A stretch of DNA of 37,039 bases from an uncultured Phascolarctobacterium sp. (GCA_947589605.1 CANQBR010000016.1:1-37039); one strand, 5' to 3'; positions 23,173 to 32,686 are shown, counted from the stretch's first letter. A program made the numbers and translations. The notes: generated by a model from the letters alone, not told the origin.

Positions 23173-24792
23173 ATGGACCTGCTCAACGATCCCGACAGTT
23201 ATCCCTGTCCTTCCCGCCGCGGCCTGGTCTTCGGCCGCCACGGTATGGTGTGCGCCAGTCAGCCTTTGGCGGCTCAGGCCGGCTTGCGGATGCTGCAGGC
23301 AGGGGGCAACGCCGTCGATGCCGCTTTGGCTGCGGCTATCTGTCTCACGGTAGTAGAGCCTACCGGCAACGGTCTGGGCAGCGATGCCTTCGCTTTGGTG
23401 TGGAGCAAAGGCAAATTGTACGGGCTCAACGGCAGCGGCTATGCGCCCTCCCTTCTCAGCCTTTCCGCTTTGGCCGCCAAAGGCATCAAAGATAAATTGC
23501 CTCAACGGGGCTGGGAGACGGTCACCGTCCCCGGTGCTCCTTCGGCCTGGCAGACGCTGCACCGCCGCTTCGGCCGTTTGCCCTTCGCCCGTTTGTTCGA
23601 GCCGGCCGTCGATTACGCAGAGGGAGGCTATCCTCTCACTCCCGTCATCGCCGCCTTGTATAAAAAAGCGTGGGACACTTTCGCTCCCTATCGGGGCAGA
23701 GAAGAGTTCGCTCCTTTTTTCGCAACTTTCTTTCCTCAAGGGCGGGCGCCCAAAACGGGAGAAGAAGTGAAACTGCCCTTTCACGGACGCACCCTGCGGG
23801 AGCTGGCCGCCACCTATTGCGAAAGTTATTACCGCGGTCCTTTGGCCCGGGCGCTTTTGGACTTCAGCCGCAAGACCGGCGGTTATTTGGAAGAAAAAGA
23901 TCTGGCGGACTACGGGGCCGAGTGGGTGGAGCCCATCTCTTTGAATTATCGCGGCTATGATGTGTGGGAGCTGCCGCCTAACGGCCACGGCATCACCGCC
24001 CTCATCGCTTTGGCGATCATGGCAGGTTTCGAGTTCAAACCTCAAGAAAGAGAGAAGCCTTTGGCCTGGCATCGGCAGATAGAAGCCATGAAGCTGGCCT
24101 TTGCCGACACCATGTTTTATGTGACGGACCCCCGTTACATGCGGGGCAGGGCAGAAGCACTGCTGGACCCTGCTTACATCAAAGAGCGCCGCTCTTTGAT
24201 CGGGGATAGGGCCCTGAGCCCTGCGCCCGGCGATCCTTTCGGCGGGGGCACAGTGTATCTCAATGCGGCGGATGACGAGGGGAACATGGTCTCTTTCATC
24301 CAAAGCAACTACATGGGCTTCGGGTCCGGCATCACGGTGCCGGGCACGGGGATAGCGCTGAACAATCGCGCCCTCGGCTTCAGCCTAGACCCCCGGCGGG
24401 ACGGCTGCCTGGCCCCGGGGAAGAAGCCTTATCATACCATCATCCCAGGTTTTCTGAGCAAAGACGGAGCGCCCGTCGGTCCTTTCGGAGTGATGGGCGG
24501 CTACATGCAGCCTCAGGGCCATGTGCAGATAGTGATGAACATGATCGATCATGGGCTCAATCCTCAGGCGGCGCTGGATGCTCTTCGCTGGCAATGGGTA
24601 GGAGAAAAGCGGGTGCAGGCAGAGCCGGGGACAAACGAGGGTCTGATCGAAGAACTGCGGCGGAGGGGCCACGAAGTGACGATCGGGCAGTCCATCGATT
24701 TCGGCCGGGGGCAGATCATCTTGCGCTTGCCCAACGGCCTCTTGTGCGGGGCCACAGAACCCCGGGCCGACGGGGCGGCAGCCGCATGGTAA
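23173..24792 (+). CDS. Gamma-glutamyltransferase-family protein without signal peptide (YwrD-like)
   Basis: 539 residues. The family N-terminus is present (GMVCASQPLAAQAGLRMLQAGGNAVDAALA). The Ntn-hydrolase nucleophile candidate is Thr360 in GGGTVYLNAADDEGN, where autocleavage would give a beta chain of about 180 residues. Glycine-rich FGVMGGYMQPQGHVQ closes the active-site region. Classical GGTs are exported and cleave glutathione; this one begins directly with MDLLNDPDSYPC and has no signal peptide, like B. subtilis YwrD, so it should act in the cytoplasm. Its pairing with two CHR subunits matches ywrA-ywrB-ywrD. The true gamma-glutamyl substrate is unknown. Confidence 0.88.
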   Translation: MDLLNDPDSYPCPSRRGLVFGRHGMVCASQPLAAQAGLRMLQAGGNAVDAALAAAICLTVVEPTGNGLGSDAFALVWSKGKLYGLNGSGYAPSLLSLSALAAKGIKDKLPQRGWETVTVPGAPSAWQTLHRRFGRLPFARLFEPAVDYAEGGYPLTPVIAALYKKAWDTFAPYRGREEFAPFFATFFPQGRAPKTGEEVKLPFHGRTLRELAATYCESYYRGPLARALLDFSRKTGGYLEEKDLADYGAEWVEPISLNYRGYDVWELPPNGHGITALIALAIMAGFEFKPQEREKPLAWHRQIEAMKLAFADTMFYVTDPRYMRGRAEALLDPAYIKERRSLIGDRALSPAPGDPFGGGTVYLNAADDEGNMVSFIQSNYMGFGSGITVPGTGIALNNRALGFSLDPRRDGCLAPGKKPYHTIIPGFLSKDGAPVGPFGVMGGYMQPQGHVQIVMNMIDHGLNPQAALDALRWQWVGEKRVQAEPGTNEGLIEELRRRGHEVTIGQSIDFGRGQIILRLPNGLLCGATEPRADGAAAAW

Positions 24793-24840
24793 AGCTCGTG
24801 GCAAAACCGTAAATAAGCAACACTTATCTATAGGCAAAAA

Positions 24841-24868
24841 AAGGAAGAGAGTCGAGGCTCTCTTCCTT
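24841..24868. terminator. Bidirectional terminator between the GGT and GNAT genes
   Basis: An 11-bp perfect stem: AAGGAAGAGAG (24841-24851) with CTCTCTTCCTT (24858-24868) and a 6-base loop. TTTT follows on the plus strand, and a run of seven T on the minus strand (complement of 24836-24842). Confidence 0.88.
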
Positions 24869-24996
24869 TTCCTATGGGCATATTTTGTTGGAGCAAAAGT
24901 GCTCAGCTGTGATAAAAAATACGGTAAAGATTCATACGTCGTCTCTGGGGGAGCAGCGGCGACGGCCGCGAAAAAACTTTTACGCTTTCCTTTGCG

Positions 24997-25416
24997 TCAA
25001 AGCTCTTTTTTCATCCAAATGTGAGGGCAGCCTTCGTCGTCGGCAACGGCGCCGAATTTTTCATAGCCCGCTTTTTCGTAAAAAGCGGTCCGCCGGCATT
25101 GAGCGTGCAAAGCGACGGATCTGCCGCCAACGGCCCGGACGTAATTTTCCGCTTCCTGCAGCAAAGCGGAGCCGAGCTTTTGTCCCCGCCGTTCTTTGGC
25201 CACCGCCAGCCGGCCCAGTATATACGTTTTTTCTTCTTCGCCTCGAAAAATGCGGCAGGTGGCGGCAGGGGCCCCGTCGTCGGCGAAGAGCACCAAGTGA
25301 ACGGCTGTTGCGTCGATCTCGTCGAATTCGTCGCGAAAGCCCTGCTCTTCTACGAAAACTTTTTGCCGCAGCTCGCGGGCGCAGGCGGGCAAACTTTTAC
25401 AGATGACTGTTTTCAT
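24997..25416 (-). CDS. GNAT-family N-acetyltransferase, ElaA/YjcF-like
   Basis: 139 residues. The N-terminal half has RQKVFVEEQGFRDEFDEID and HLVLFADDGAPAATCRI, typical of the ElaA/YjcF group. The acetyl-CoA pyrophosphate loop is RRGQKLGSALL, and the C-terminal motif RRTAFYEKAGYEKFG is conserved. It should transfer an acetyl group from acetyl-CoA to a small amine or a protein; the substrate is not predictable. It is a single gene with its own minus-strand promoter and a bidirectional terminator downstream. Confidence 0.88.
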   Translation of the reverse strand: MKTVICKSLPACARELRQKVFVEEQGFRDEFDEIDATAVHLVLFADDGAPAATCRIFRGEEEKTYILGRLAVAKERRGQKLGSALLQEAENYVRAVGGRSVALHAQCRRTAFYEKAGYEKFGAVADDEGCPHIWMKKEL

Positions 25417-25463
25417 ACCCTCTCATCCTCATAAAGGACGGCTTGTGCCGCCGTCCGTCAAAA

Positions 25464-25492
25464 ATTATAACACGAGCGGGCGGTGAGCACAA
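25464..25492 (-). promoter_or_regulatory. Promoter of the GNAT gene
   Basis: On the minus strand TTGTGC, 17 bases, TATAAT (complement of 25464-25469). The leader begins with a hairpin, GGACGGC/GCCGTCC (25436-25442 with 25450-25456), almost at the 5' end of the mRNA. Confidence 0.7.
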
Positions 25493-25577
25493 TGTTGCGA
25501 GAAAGTGTTGCCGATCATTTTATCCCCATGGCGGACAACATTTGACAAATTGACGGGCGCAGGCGGCGCTCGGGCTC

Positions 25578-25606
25578 TTGCATGTTGCAAAAAAGCGTGG
25601 TATAAT
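25578..25606 (+). promoter_or_regulatory. Promoter of the tRNA-Arg gene
   Basis: TTGCAT (25578-25583), 17 bases, TATAAT (25601-25606). The expected start lies about 35 bases before the mature tRNA end. Confidence 0.8.
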
Positions 25607-25650
25607 AGCACATGCTTGCGGCACGGGCCGCGAAGCTTTTCGGTACAAGT

Positions 25651-25725
25651 GGGCCTGTAGCTCAGTGGATAGAGCGGTAGCCTCCGGAGCTACGTGCGAT
25701 GGTTCGATTCCATTCAGGCTCACCA
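25651..25725 (+). tRNA. tRNA-Arg, anticodon CCG
   Basis: 75 bases with CCA encoded. The acceptor stem GGGCCTG pairs with CAGGCTC (one G-U pair). The D arm has GCTC...GAGC, the anticodon stem GTAGC/GCTAC encloses loop CTCCGGA (anticodon CCG), and the T arm is GATGG-TTCGATT-CCATT. The anticodon CCG reads the CGG arginine codon. It stands alone with its own promoter and terminator. Confidence 0.95.
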
Positions 25726-25737
25726 CTTGACCTTATC

Positions 25738-25772
25738 AGCGCCGCTCTCTGTTCTGAGAGGGGCGCTTTTTC
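25738..25772 (+). terminator. Terminator after tRNA-Arg
   Basis: AGCGCC (25738-25743) pairs with GGCGCT (25762-25767), with an inner CTCTC/GAGAG helix, followed by TTTT. It lies 37 bases before the thioesterase gene. No new promoter is evident after it, so that operon may depend on read-through. Confidence 0.75.
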
Positions 25773-25808
25773 AAAGCAAGGCCGCAGCCGGCGCAAAGGA
25801 GCGGGAGC

Positions 25809-26246
25809 ATGATCAGCATCAAAGGCACAGTGCGTTTCGGAGAGACCGATATGATGGGGCTCATCTATCATCCTAATCTCCTTTGTTATTTGGAAATGGG
25901 CCGCATCGCCTACCTGCAGGCCTTGGGCATCACTTTGGAAGAATTGCTGGCCGCCGGCATCGCCTTTCCCTTGCGGGATTGTCAGGTAAGTTTCAGAAAA
26001 CCTCTCACTTACGGCGACGGCTACGAAGTGCGCACGCGGCTGGCCGACTTCAACCGGGCCAAGATGGAGTTCACCTATAAAGTGATACGGACAAAAGACG
26101 GAGAGACGGCGGCCCAAGGGCGCACGGTCAATGTCTTCACCGACAGCAAGGGGAGCATCCTGCGTCTGCCTCCGCCGTGGTGTGATAAATTGTTCGCCGC
26201 TTTGCGGCAGGAAAGAGAGGAGGACGGGCATGAGCGAGTTGAATGA
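25809..26246 (+). CDS. Hotdog-fold acyl-CoA thioesterase, YbgC/FcbC type
   Basis: 145 residues, normal for single hotdog domains. The family active-site segment is RFGETDMMGLIYHPNLLCYLEMGR, with the catalytic Asp14 and the Tyr-His pair at 20-21. It hydrolyses an acyl-CoA thioester, often short-chain or aromatic; the natural substrate is unknown. AAAGGAG (25796-25802) is about 6 bases upstream of the start. The stop overlaps the CofE-like gene by 17 bases, so the two are translated together. Confidence 0.87.
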   Translation: MISIKGTVRFGETDMMGLIYHPNLLCYLEMGRIAYLQALGITLEELLAAGIAFPLRDCQVSFRKPLTYGDGYEVRTRLADFNRAKMEFTYKVIRTKDGETAAQGRTVNVFTDSKGSILRLPPPWCDKLFAALRQEREEDGHERVE

Positions 26247-26886
26247 GCAATACACCATCGTGCCGGTGGCCACGCCCATCCTCACCCATCACGACGACAT
26301 CTGTCAGGCCGTCCTCACCTACGGAGCGGGACTCATCGGTCCTAACGATGTGGTGTGCGTGGCGGAAAGCGTGGTAGCTATAACCCAGGGGCGGGCTTTG
26401 CGCTGCGAAGAACTGCACCCCGGCCTGCCTGCCAAAATACTTTGTTATCTTTTTCCGTCCAAGGGCAGCATCGCCAGCCCTTACAGCATGCAGGCGCTGA
26501 TAGCGGCGGAAGGATTGGTGCGGGTGCTCTTCGCCATCCTCTGCGGCTTTGCCGCCAAGTGCGTGGGCGTCAGCGGCGTCTTCTACCGTTTGGCCGGCAA
26601 ACAGGCCCGTCTCATCGACGACGTCACCGGCACCATGCCCCCCTACGACAAGCACATCGTTTACGGGCCGGAGGAGCCGGAAGCGGTGGCCTCAGCCATC
26701 GCCGCCGCCTGCGGCTGCTTCGGGGGAGCCGTGGCCGATGTGAACGATCTTAAACGCAGCGCCGTGCTGGGAGTGAGCAAGGGAGTGGACGCGGATAAAG
26801 TGGCCGCCATCCTCATCGACAATCCCTTCGGCAACGCCAGCCAAAAAACTCCCATCTGCATCATCAAAGATTATGCGGCAGGCTAG
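26230..26886 (+). CDS. CofE-like (F420-0:gamma-glutamyl ligase family) protein
   Basis: 218 residues. The N-terminal region YTIVPVATPILTHHDDI and GPNDVVCVAESVVAITQGRAL resembles the GTP/glutamate-binding start of CofE. Further on, CVGVSGVFYRLAGKQARLIDDVTGTMPPYDKHIVYGPEEPE and an alanine-rich helical end fit the same fold. True CofE adds glutamates to coenzyme F420 in methanogens and actinobacteria. I see no other F420 gene here and would not expect F420 in this host, so a different gamma-glutamyl ligation, or another reaction, is likely. The ATG at 26230 has GAGAGGAGGA immediately before it; the longer upstream frame overlaps the thioesterase and is not used. Confidence 0.6.
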   Translation: MSELNEQYTIVPVATPILTHHDDICQAVLTYGAGLIGPNDVVCVAESVVAITQGRALRCEELHPGLPAKILCYLFPSKGSIASPYSMQALIAAEGLVRVLFAILCGFAAKCVGVSGVFYRLAGKQARLIDDVTGTMPPYDKHIVYGPEEPEAVASAIAAACGCFGGAVADVNDLKRSAVLGVSKGVDADKVAAILIDNPFGNASQKTPICIIKDYAAG

Positions 26887-26898
26887 GAGGTAAAGAAG

Positions 26899-27423
26899 AT
26901 GATCGTGGCTTTGGAGGTCCTCGTCCTCCTTTTGACCGTGACGGGAGCAATCGTCTTCCTATATATATTGAAGCAGGGCGACGCCCGCCTGATTTTTTCC
27001 GTGGATGAACGGAGCAGGGCAGGGGCGGCCATGGTGCAGCCGGGGCGGTTGTGTTTTGCGATCACCGTTCCCTTTGCCAACAGCGGACGGCAGGAGGGCA
27101 CCATCCTGGATGCCTACTTGCGCATCTATCTGCCCCAGGAGCAGTACGACGGCTGTTTGCTGCGGGGCAGAGTGAACGTGAGCACAGCTTTGCGGGACGA
27201 CGATTATTTCGAAGCGATGCTGGTGCCGGCGGGACAGCGGGGCGAGTTGCTCTTGAGATTGGAAGTTTATCCCCGCCGCGGGCTGAGTTTGCAAGAAGCG
27301 GTGGCCGGCCTGCCCGATGTGGATATCGCCCTCTTGGCCGAATGCCGCGGACGCAAAGAACTCTACACCGTGAAAAAATATTTCACCTTGGAAGCAGAAG
27401 AGGTAAAGGCTCTGCTCTCTTGA
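26899..27423 (+). CDS. Single-pass membrane protein of unknown function
   Basis: 174 residues. One N-terminal transmembrane helix (about residues 2-24, VALEVLVLLLTVTGAIVFLYI) anchors a soluble domain rich in beta strands. That domain has GRLCFAITVPFANSGRQEGTILDAYLRIYLP and a C-terminal ELYTVKKYFTLEAEE. I recognise no named family. TAGGAGG is 8 bases before the ATG, and the gene begins 12 bases after the CofE-like stop, so it belongs to the same operon and may act with it at the membrane. A strong terminator follows. Confidence 0.7.
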   Translation: MIVALEVLVLLLTVTGAIVFLYILKQGDARLIFSVDERSRAGAAMVQPGRLCFAITVPFANSGRQEGTILDAYLRIYLPQEQYDGCLLRGRVNVSTALRDDDYFEAMLVPAGQRGELLLRLEVYPRRGLSLQEAVAGLPDVDIALLAECRGRKELYTVKKYFTLEAEEVKALLS

Positions 27424-27449
27424 TGCTTTCATTCGAAGGATCGTGCAAA

Positions 27450-27498
27450 AGGTCCGAAGGACGGCGATGAACGCCCCTTCGGGCCTGCTTTTCTTTTT
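27450..27498 (+). terminator. Terminator of the thioesterase/CofE-like operon
   Basis: AGGTCCGAAGG (27450-27460) pairs along 11 positions (one G-U) with CCTTCGGGCCT (27476-27486), with an inner GGCG/CGCC helix, followed by GCTTTTCTTTTT. Confidence 0.88.
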
Positions 27499-27499
27499 C

Positions 27500-27829
27500 A
27501 AAAAGAATTTCACAAAAATTTTACAAAAAATTTTTGCGAAGAGATCAAAAAAATTTTGCTCGCTTCTTCGGCGGCGCTGGCTTTTTCAAAAAAGAAAAAA
27601 TCGTTTCAGCGAGGGCGCGAGAGCTCCGAAGTTTTCAAAATTGTTTCATCGTGGCCGCAAGAGCTTTGAAATTTTCAGAAAATGTAAACAAAAAACGGTC
27701 TTTCTTCATTTCAAAAGAGCGAAGGCAGCGAAGGAAGAGGTCAGAAACACACGGAGAAGTGTAAATGAAGGGGCTTGCAGTGAGCCTTTCTTTGCGGAAA
27801 ACGCGAGAGGCGACGCGGCCTCGGGCCCG
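27500..27829. other. Non-coding A-tract region upstream of the ribosomal operon
   Basis: About 330 bases without a credible gene; the open frames here are Lys/Phe-rich and lack binding sites. The first part carries AnTn tracts with junctions near 27507, 27518, 27530 and 27553. That is a spacing of about one or two helical turns, which should bend the DNA. The tracts end more than 250 bases upstream of the main promoter at 27830. Confidence 0.5.
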
Positions 27830-27858
27830 TTGACAGACTTTGTTTAAGATGTTACAAT
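27830..27858 (+). promoter_or_regulatory. Consensus promoter of the str (rpsL-tuf) operon
   Basis: TTGACA (27830-27835), exactly 17 bases, TACAAT (27853-27858). It is the strongest-looking promoter in the window, as expected for ribosomal protein genes. Confidence 0.88.
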
Positions 27859-27898
27859 ACATAAGTATCGTCTGCCACGGCCACGAGGAGGGAGTACT

Positions 27899-28150
27899 AT
27901 GCCTTTAAAGGCTTTGGAAGAAAGCGGACACTGCTGCTGCGGCATCAAGCAATGCGAGAAGGCAGTGCAAAAAGGCAGAGCCCTGCGGGTCTACATCGCC
28001 GCCGATGCGGAAGAGCGTTTGGTGGCCGGGCTGCGCGCCCTCTGCGCCGAGGCCCGGGTGGAAGTGATCGACGCCTGCGATATGGCCGAATTGGGCCGCT
28101 CCTGCGGCATCAAAGTGAAAGCCGCCGCCGCCGCTCTCTTGGCCGAGTGA
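27899..28150 (+). CDS. L7Ae-family RNA-binding protein (YbxF/RplGB-like)
   Basis: 83 residues. The L7Ae pattern is complete: [28 protein letters not shown], then [18 protein letters not shown]. Proteins of this family bind kink-turn RNA; in B. subtilis the equivalent gene (ybxF) also lies directly before rpsL. Unusually, it has seven cysteines in 83 residues, with Cys12-Cys13-Cys14 and Cys19 near the RNA-contact loop and a histidine at 11. GAGGAGGGA precedes the start. It is the first gene after the str promoter. Confidence 0.87.
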   Translation: MPLKALEESGHCCCGIKQCEKAVQKGRALRVYIAADAEERLVAGLRALCAEARVEVIDACDMAELGRSCGIKVKAAAAALLAE

Positions 28151-28167
28151 TATTTTTACAGCGGTAG

Positions 28168-28187
28168 AGACCTGTTCTCAGGTTTTT
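28168..28187 (+). other. Attenuator-like hairpin between the L7Ae-type gene and rpsL
   Basis: AGACCTG (28168-28174) pairs with CAGGTTT (28179-28185, one G-U) around the loop TTCT, and the U-run extends to 28187. The stem is short, so it would give partial termination at most; rpsL starts 40 bases later. Confidence 0.45.
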
Positions 28188-28226
28188 ATAAAATCAAATC
28201 TAATTGTTTGGAAAGGAGGTGCCGAT

Positions 28227-28607
28227 ATGCCTACTATCAACCAACTGGTGCGCAAGGGCAGAGAAGTGCTGAAAAGCAAATCGACTGCTCCGGCTTTGAA
28301 AGAGTGCCCGCAAAAGCGGGGCGTTTGCACTCGTGTTTACACCACCACTCCCAAAAAGCCCAACTCCGCTTTGCGCAAAGTAGCCCGTGTCCGTCTCACC
28401 AACGGCATCGAGGTCACAGCTTACATCCCCGGCATCGGCCACAATCTTCAGGAGCACAGCGTGGTCCTGATCAGAGGCGGCAGGGTGAAGGATCTGCCCG
28501 GCGTGCGTTACCACATCATTCGCGGTGCTCTTGATACGGCTGGCGTAGCCAACCGCAACCAGGGCCGCTCCAAGTACGGAGCCAAACGGGGCAAGGCCAA
28601 AAAATAA
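28227..28607 (+). CDS. rpsL: 30S ribosomal protein S12
   Basis: 126 residues. The decoding-centre segments [18 protein letters not shown] and [13 protein letters not shown] are intact, with lysine at the streptomycin-related position in PKKPNS. No resistance substitution is evident. The aspartate that is methylthiolated in some bacteria is present in RVKDLPG. AAAGGAGGTG is a near-perfect anti-Shine-Dalgarno match. It is followed by rpsG after 44 bases. Confidence 0.98.
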   Translation: MPTINQLVRKGREVLKSKSTAPALKECPQKRGVCTRVYTTTPKKPNSALRKVARVRLTNGIEVTAYIPGIGHNLQEHSVVLIRGGRVKDLPGVRYHIIRGALDTAGVANRNQGRSKYGAKRGKAKK

Positions 28608-28624
28608 ACCGCCTGTCCCTATGA

Positions 28625-29122
<498 letters not shown>

Positions 29123-29156
29123 CAGCCTCGGACTATTTTCCTAGGAGGATTAAAGA

Positions 29157-31262
29157 GTGGGAAGAGAAATTCCGCTTGAAAGAACCAGAAACATAGGCAT
29201 CATGGCCCATATCGACGCCGGTAAGACCACGACTACCGAACGCATCTTGTTCTATACCGGCAAGACCCACAAACTCGGCGAGGTGCATGAAGGCGCCGCT
29301 ACCATGGACTGGATGGTGCAGGAGCAGGAGCGGGGCATCACCATCACCTCCGCCGCCACCACCTGCTATTGGAGCGGTTCTCAGCGGCAATACGACAAGC
29401 ACCGCATCAATATCATCGACACACCCGGCCACGTAGACTTCACCGTAGAGGTAGAGCGCTCCCTGAGAGTGCTGGACGGCAGCGTAGCCGTGTTCTGCGC
29501 CAAAGGCGGCGTAGAGCCTCAGTCGGAGACCGTGTGGCGGCAGGCCGACAAGTACCATGTGCCCCGTCTGGCCTACGTCAACAAAATGGACATCACCGGC
29601 GCGGACTTCTACAACGTGGTGAACATGATGAAGGAGCGGCTGGGCTCCAATGCGGTGCCCATCCAGTTGCCTATCGGTTTCGAGGACAGCTTCCAAGGCA
29701 TGATCGATCTGGTGAAGATGCAGGCCATCGTTTACGACGATGCTCTGGGCAAGGAAGAGGAGTTCATCCCCATCCCCGCCGATATGCTGGAAAAGGCCAA
29801 AGAGTATCGCACAGCCCTCATCGAGGCCGTGGCCGAGGGCGACGACGAGTTGATGATGAAGTACTTGGAAGGGGAAGAACCTACCGAGGAAGAACTGATG
29901 GCCGCCATCCGCAAACAGACCATCGCCTGCAAGATGAACCCGGTGTGCTGCGGTTCTTCTTACAGGAACAAAGGTGTGCAACCTCTTCTGGACGCCGTGG
30001 TGGCTTACATGCCCGCCCCTACCGATATCCCGCCCATCAAAGGCGTGGATCCGGCCGACGGCAAAGACGACGAGCGGCCCTCCAGCGATGAGGCGCCTTT
30101 CGCAGCCTTGGCCTTCAAGATCATGACCGACCCCTTCGTGGGCAAGCTGGCCTTTTTCAGAGTTTATTCCGGCACCCTCACCGCAGGTTCTTATGTTTAT
30201 AACTCCACCAAAGGGAGAAGAGAGCGCATCGGTCGCATTTTGCTGATGCATGCCAACCACCGGGAAGAGACGGAAAAAGTTTACGCCGGCGATATCGCCG
30301 CTGCCGTAGGCTTGAAGGATACCACCACCGGCGACACTCTGTGCGACGAGAAGGACGAGATCATTTTAGAGTCCATGGTCTTCCCCGAACCGGTGATCTC
30401 CGTAGCGGTGGAGCCCAAGACCAAACTCGATCAGGACAAGATGGGCTTGGCTCTGGCCAAGTTGGCCGAAGAGGATCCTACGTTTAGGGTGCACACCGAT
30501 CACGAGACTTCTCAGACCATCATTTCCGGCATGGGCGAGCTGCACTTGGACATCATAGTAGACCGCTTGCTGCGGGAGTTCAAAGTGGGCTGCACCGTGG
30601 GCAATCCTCAGGTGGCTTACCGGGAGACCATCCGCAAGAGCGTGAAGGCGGAAGGCAAGTTCGTCCGTCAGTCCGGTGGCAAGGGCCAGTACGGCCACTG
30701 CTGGTTGGAGCTCACGCCGCGTGAGCCCGGAGAAGGCTTCCTCTTCGAGAACAAGATCGTGGGCGGCGTCATTCCCAAGGAATACATCCCCGCTATCGAG
30801 GCCGGCGTCAAAGAAGCAATGGAGAACGGCGTAGTGGCCGGGTATCCCATGGTGGATATCGGCGTCAGCGTCTACGACGGTTCCTTCCACGAGGTCGATT
30901 CTTCGGAGATGGCCTTCAAGATCGCCGGGTCTATCGGCTTCAAAGCCGGAGCCGAAAAGGCCAACCCGGTCATCCTGGAGCCGGTGATGAAGGTAGAGGT
31001 GCTGGTCCCCGAAGTTTACATGGGCGATGTTATCGGCGACATCAATTCCCGTCGCGGTCGCATCAACAGCATGGAGCTGCGCAACGGAGTGCAAGTCATC
31101 GACTGCTTCGTGCCTCTGGCCGAAATGTTCGGCTATGCCACCGACCTGCGGTCTAAGACCCAAGGCCGCGGCAACTACTCCATGGAAGTGGACCACTACG
31201 AGGAAGTGCCGAGGAACATCTCCGAGGCTATCGTAGCCAAAAACAAAGGTGTCAAAGCTTAA
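29157..31262 (+). CDS. fusA: Translation elongation factor G
   Basis: 701 residues from a GTG start. GTPase motifs [31 protein letters not shown] and VNKMD are present, followed by domains II-V with [14 protein letters not shown] and GKGQYGH. It drives ribosome translocation. TAGGAGGA (29142-29149) gives the correct spacing to the GTG at 29157; no ATG fits the family N-terminus ([18 protein letters not shown]). It is a single standard-length EF-G. Confidence 0.98.
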   Translation: MGREIPLERTRNIGIMAHIDAGKTTTTERILFYTGKTHKLGEVHEGAATMDWMVQEQERGITITSAATTCYWSGSQRQYDKHRINIIDTPGHVDFTVEVERSLRVLDGSVAVFCAKGGVEPQSETVWRQADKYHVPRLAYVNKMDITGADFYNVVNMMKERLGSNAVPIQLPIGFEDSFQGMIDLVKMQAIVYDDALGKEEEFIPIPADMLEKAKEYRTALIEAVAEGDDELMMKYLEGEEPTEEELMAAIRKQTIACKMNPVCCGSSYRNKGVQPLLDAVVAYMPAPTDIPPIKGVDPADGKDDERPSSDEAPFAALAFKIMTDPFVGKLAFFRVYSGTLTAGSYVYNSTKGRRERIGRILLMHANHREETEKVYAGDIAAAVGLKDTTTGDTLCDEKDEIILESMVFPEPVISVAVEPKTKLDQDKMGLALAKLAEEDPTFRVHTDHETSQTIISGMGELHLDIIVDRLLREFKVGCTVGNPQVAYRETIRKSVKAEGKFVRQSGGKGQYGHCWLELTPREPGEGFLFENKIVGGVIPKEYIPAIEAGVKEAMENGVVAGYPMVDIGVSVYDGSFHEVDSSEMAFKIAGSIGFKAGAEKANPVILEPVMKVEVLVPEVYMGDVIGDINSRRGRINSMELRNGVQVIDCFVPLAEMFGYATDLRSKTQGRGNYSMEVDHYEEVPRNISEAIVAKNKGVKA

Positions 31263-31307
31263 GCATACCATACATTCCCATCATGCACATTAAGGAGGTA
31301 TACCCAA

Positions 31308-32498
<1,191 letters not shown>

Positions 32499-32515
32499 TA
32501 GCAAAGTTTAACAAA

Positions 32516-32658
32516 GTCCCCTTTTGATGTGAGGGGACGGAAAAGTCCCCTCACATCGTTCTATGTCAGAATGTTTACAGTATGGTCCTGCGATGAGGCG
32601 GAAGGTTGCTTGACCGTTGCGGCCAAGGTGTTTCCGCGGAGTATGTCCGTTCATAGAA
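32516..32658 (+). promoter_or_regulatory. Structured leader / attenuator-like region between tuf and rpsJ
   Basis: Three segments, GTCCCC (32516-32521), GGGGAC (32533-32538) and GTCCCC (32545-32550), can form either of two exclusive hairpins; the second extends to 13 bp (32526-32538 with 32545-32557). Next, TTCTATG (32559-32565) pairs with CATAGAA (32652-32658), enclosing a hairpin GCGGAAG/TTTCCGC (32598-32604 with 32631-32637). Inside that is CTTGACC/GGCCAAG with one mismatch. A repeat GTATGGTCC/GTATGTCC flanks this hairpin (32580 and 32641). rpsJ starts 28 bases after the fold. No standard promoter was found inside it. Confidence 0.55.
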
Positions 32659-32686
32659 ACTGGGCGCTATAGGAGGAATAATTTTA

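Noticed and set aside
27443-27847. 134-residue plus-strand frame before the ribosomal operon
   Set aside because: Starts inside a terminator, is Lys/Phe-rich because of A/T tracts, and overlaps the str promoter; non-coding is the better reading.
29133-30260. 375-residue minus-strand open frame opposite fusA
   Set aside because: Antisense shadow of a highly conserved gene; His/Gly/Val-rich with no domain. Similar shadows oppose fusA (30366-31271), tuf (31290-32504) and rplB (34541-35605).
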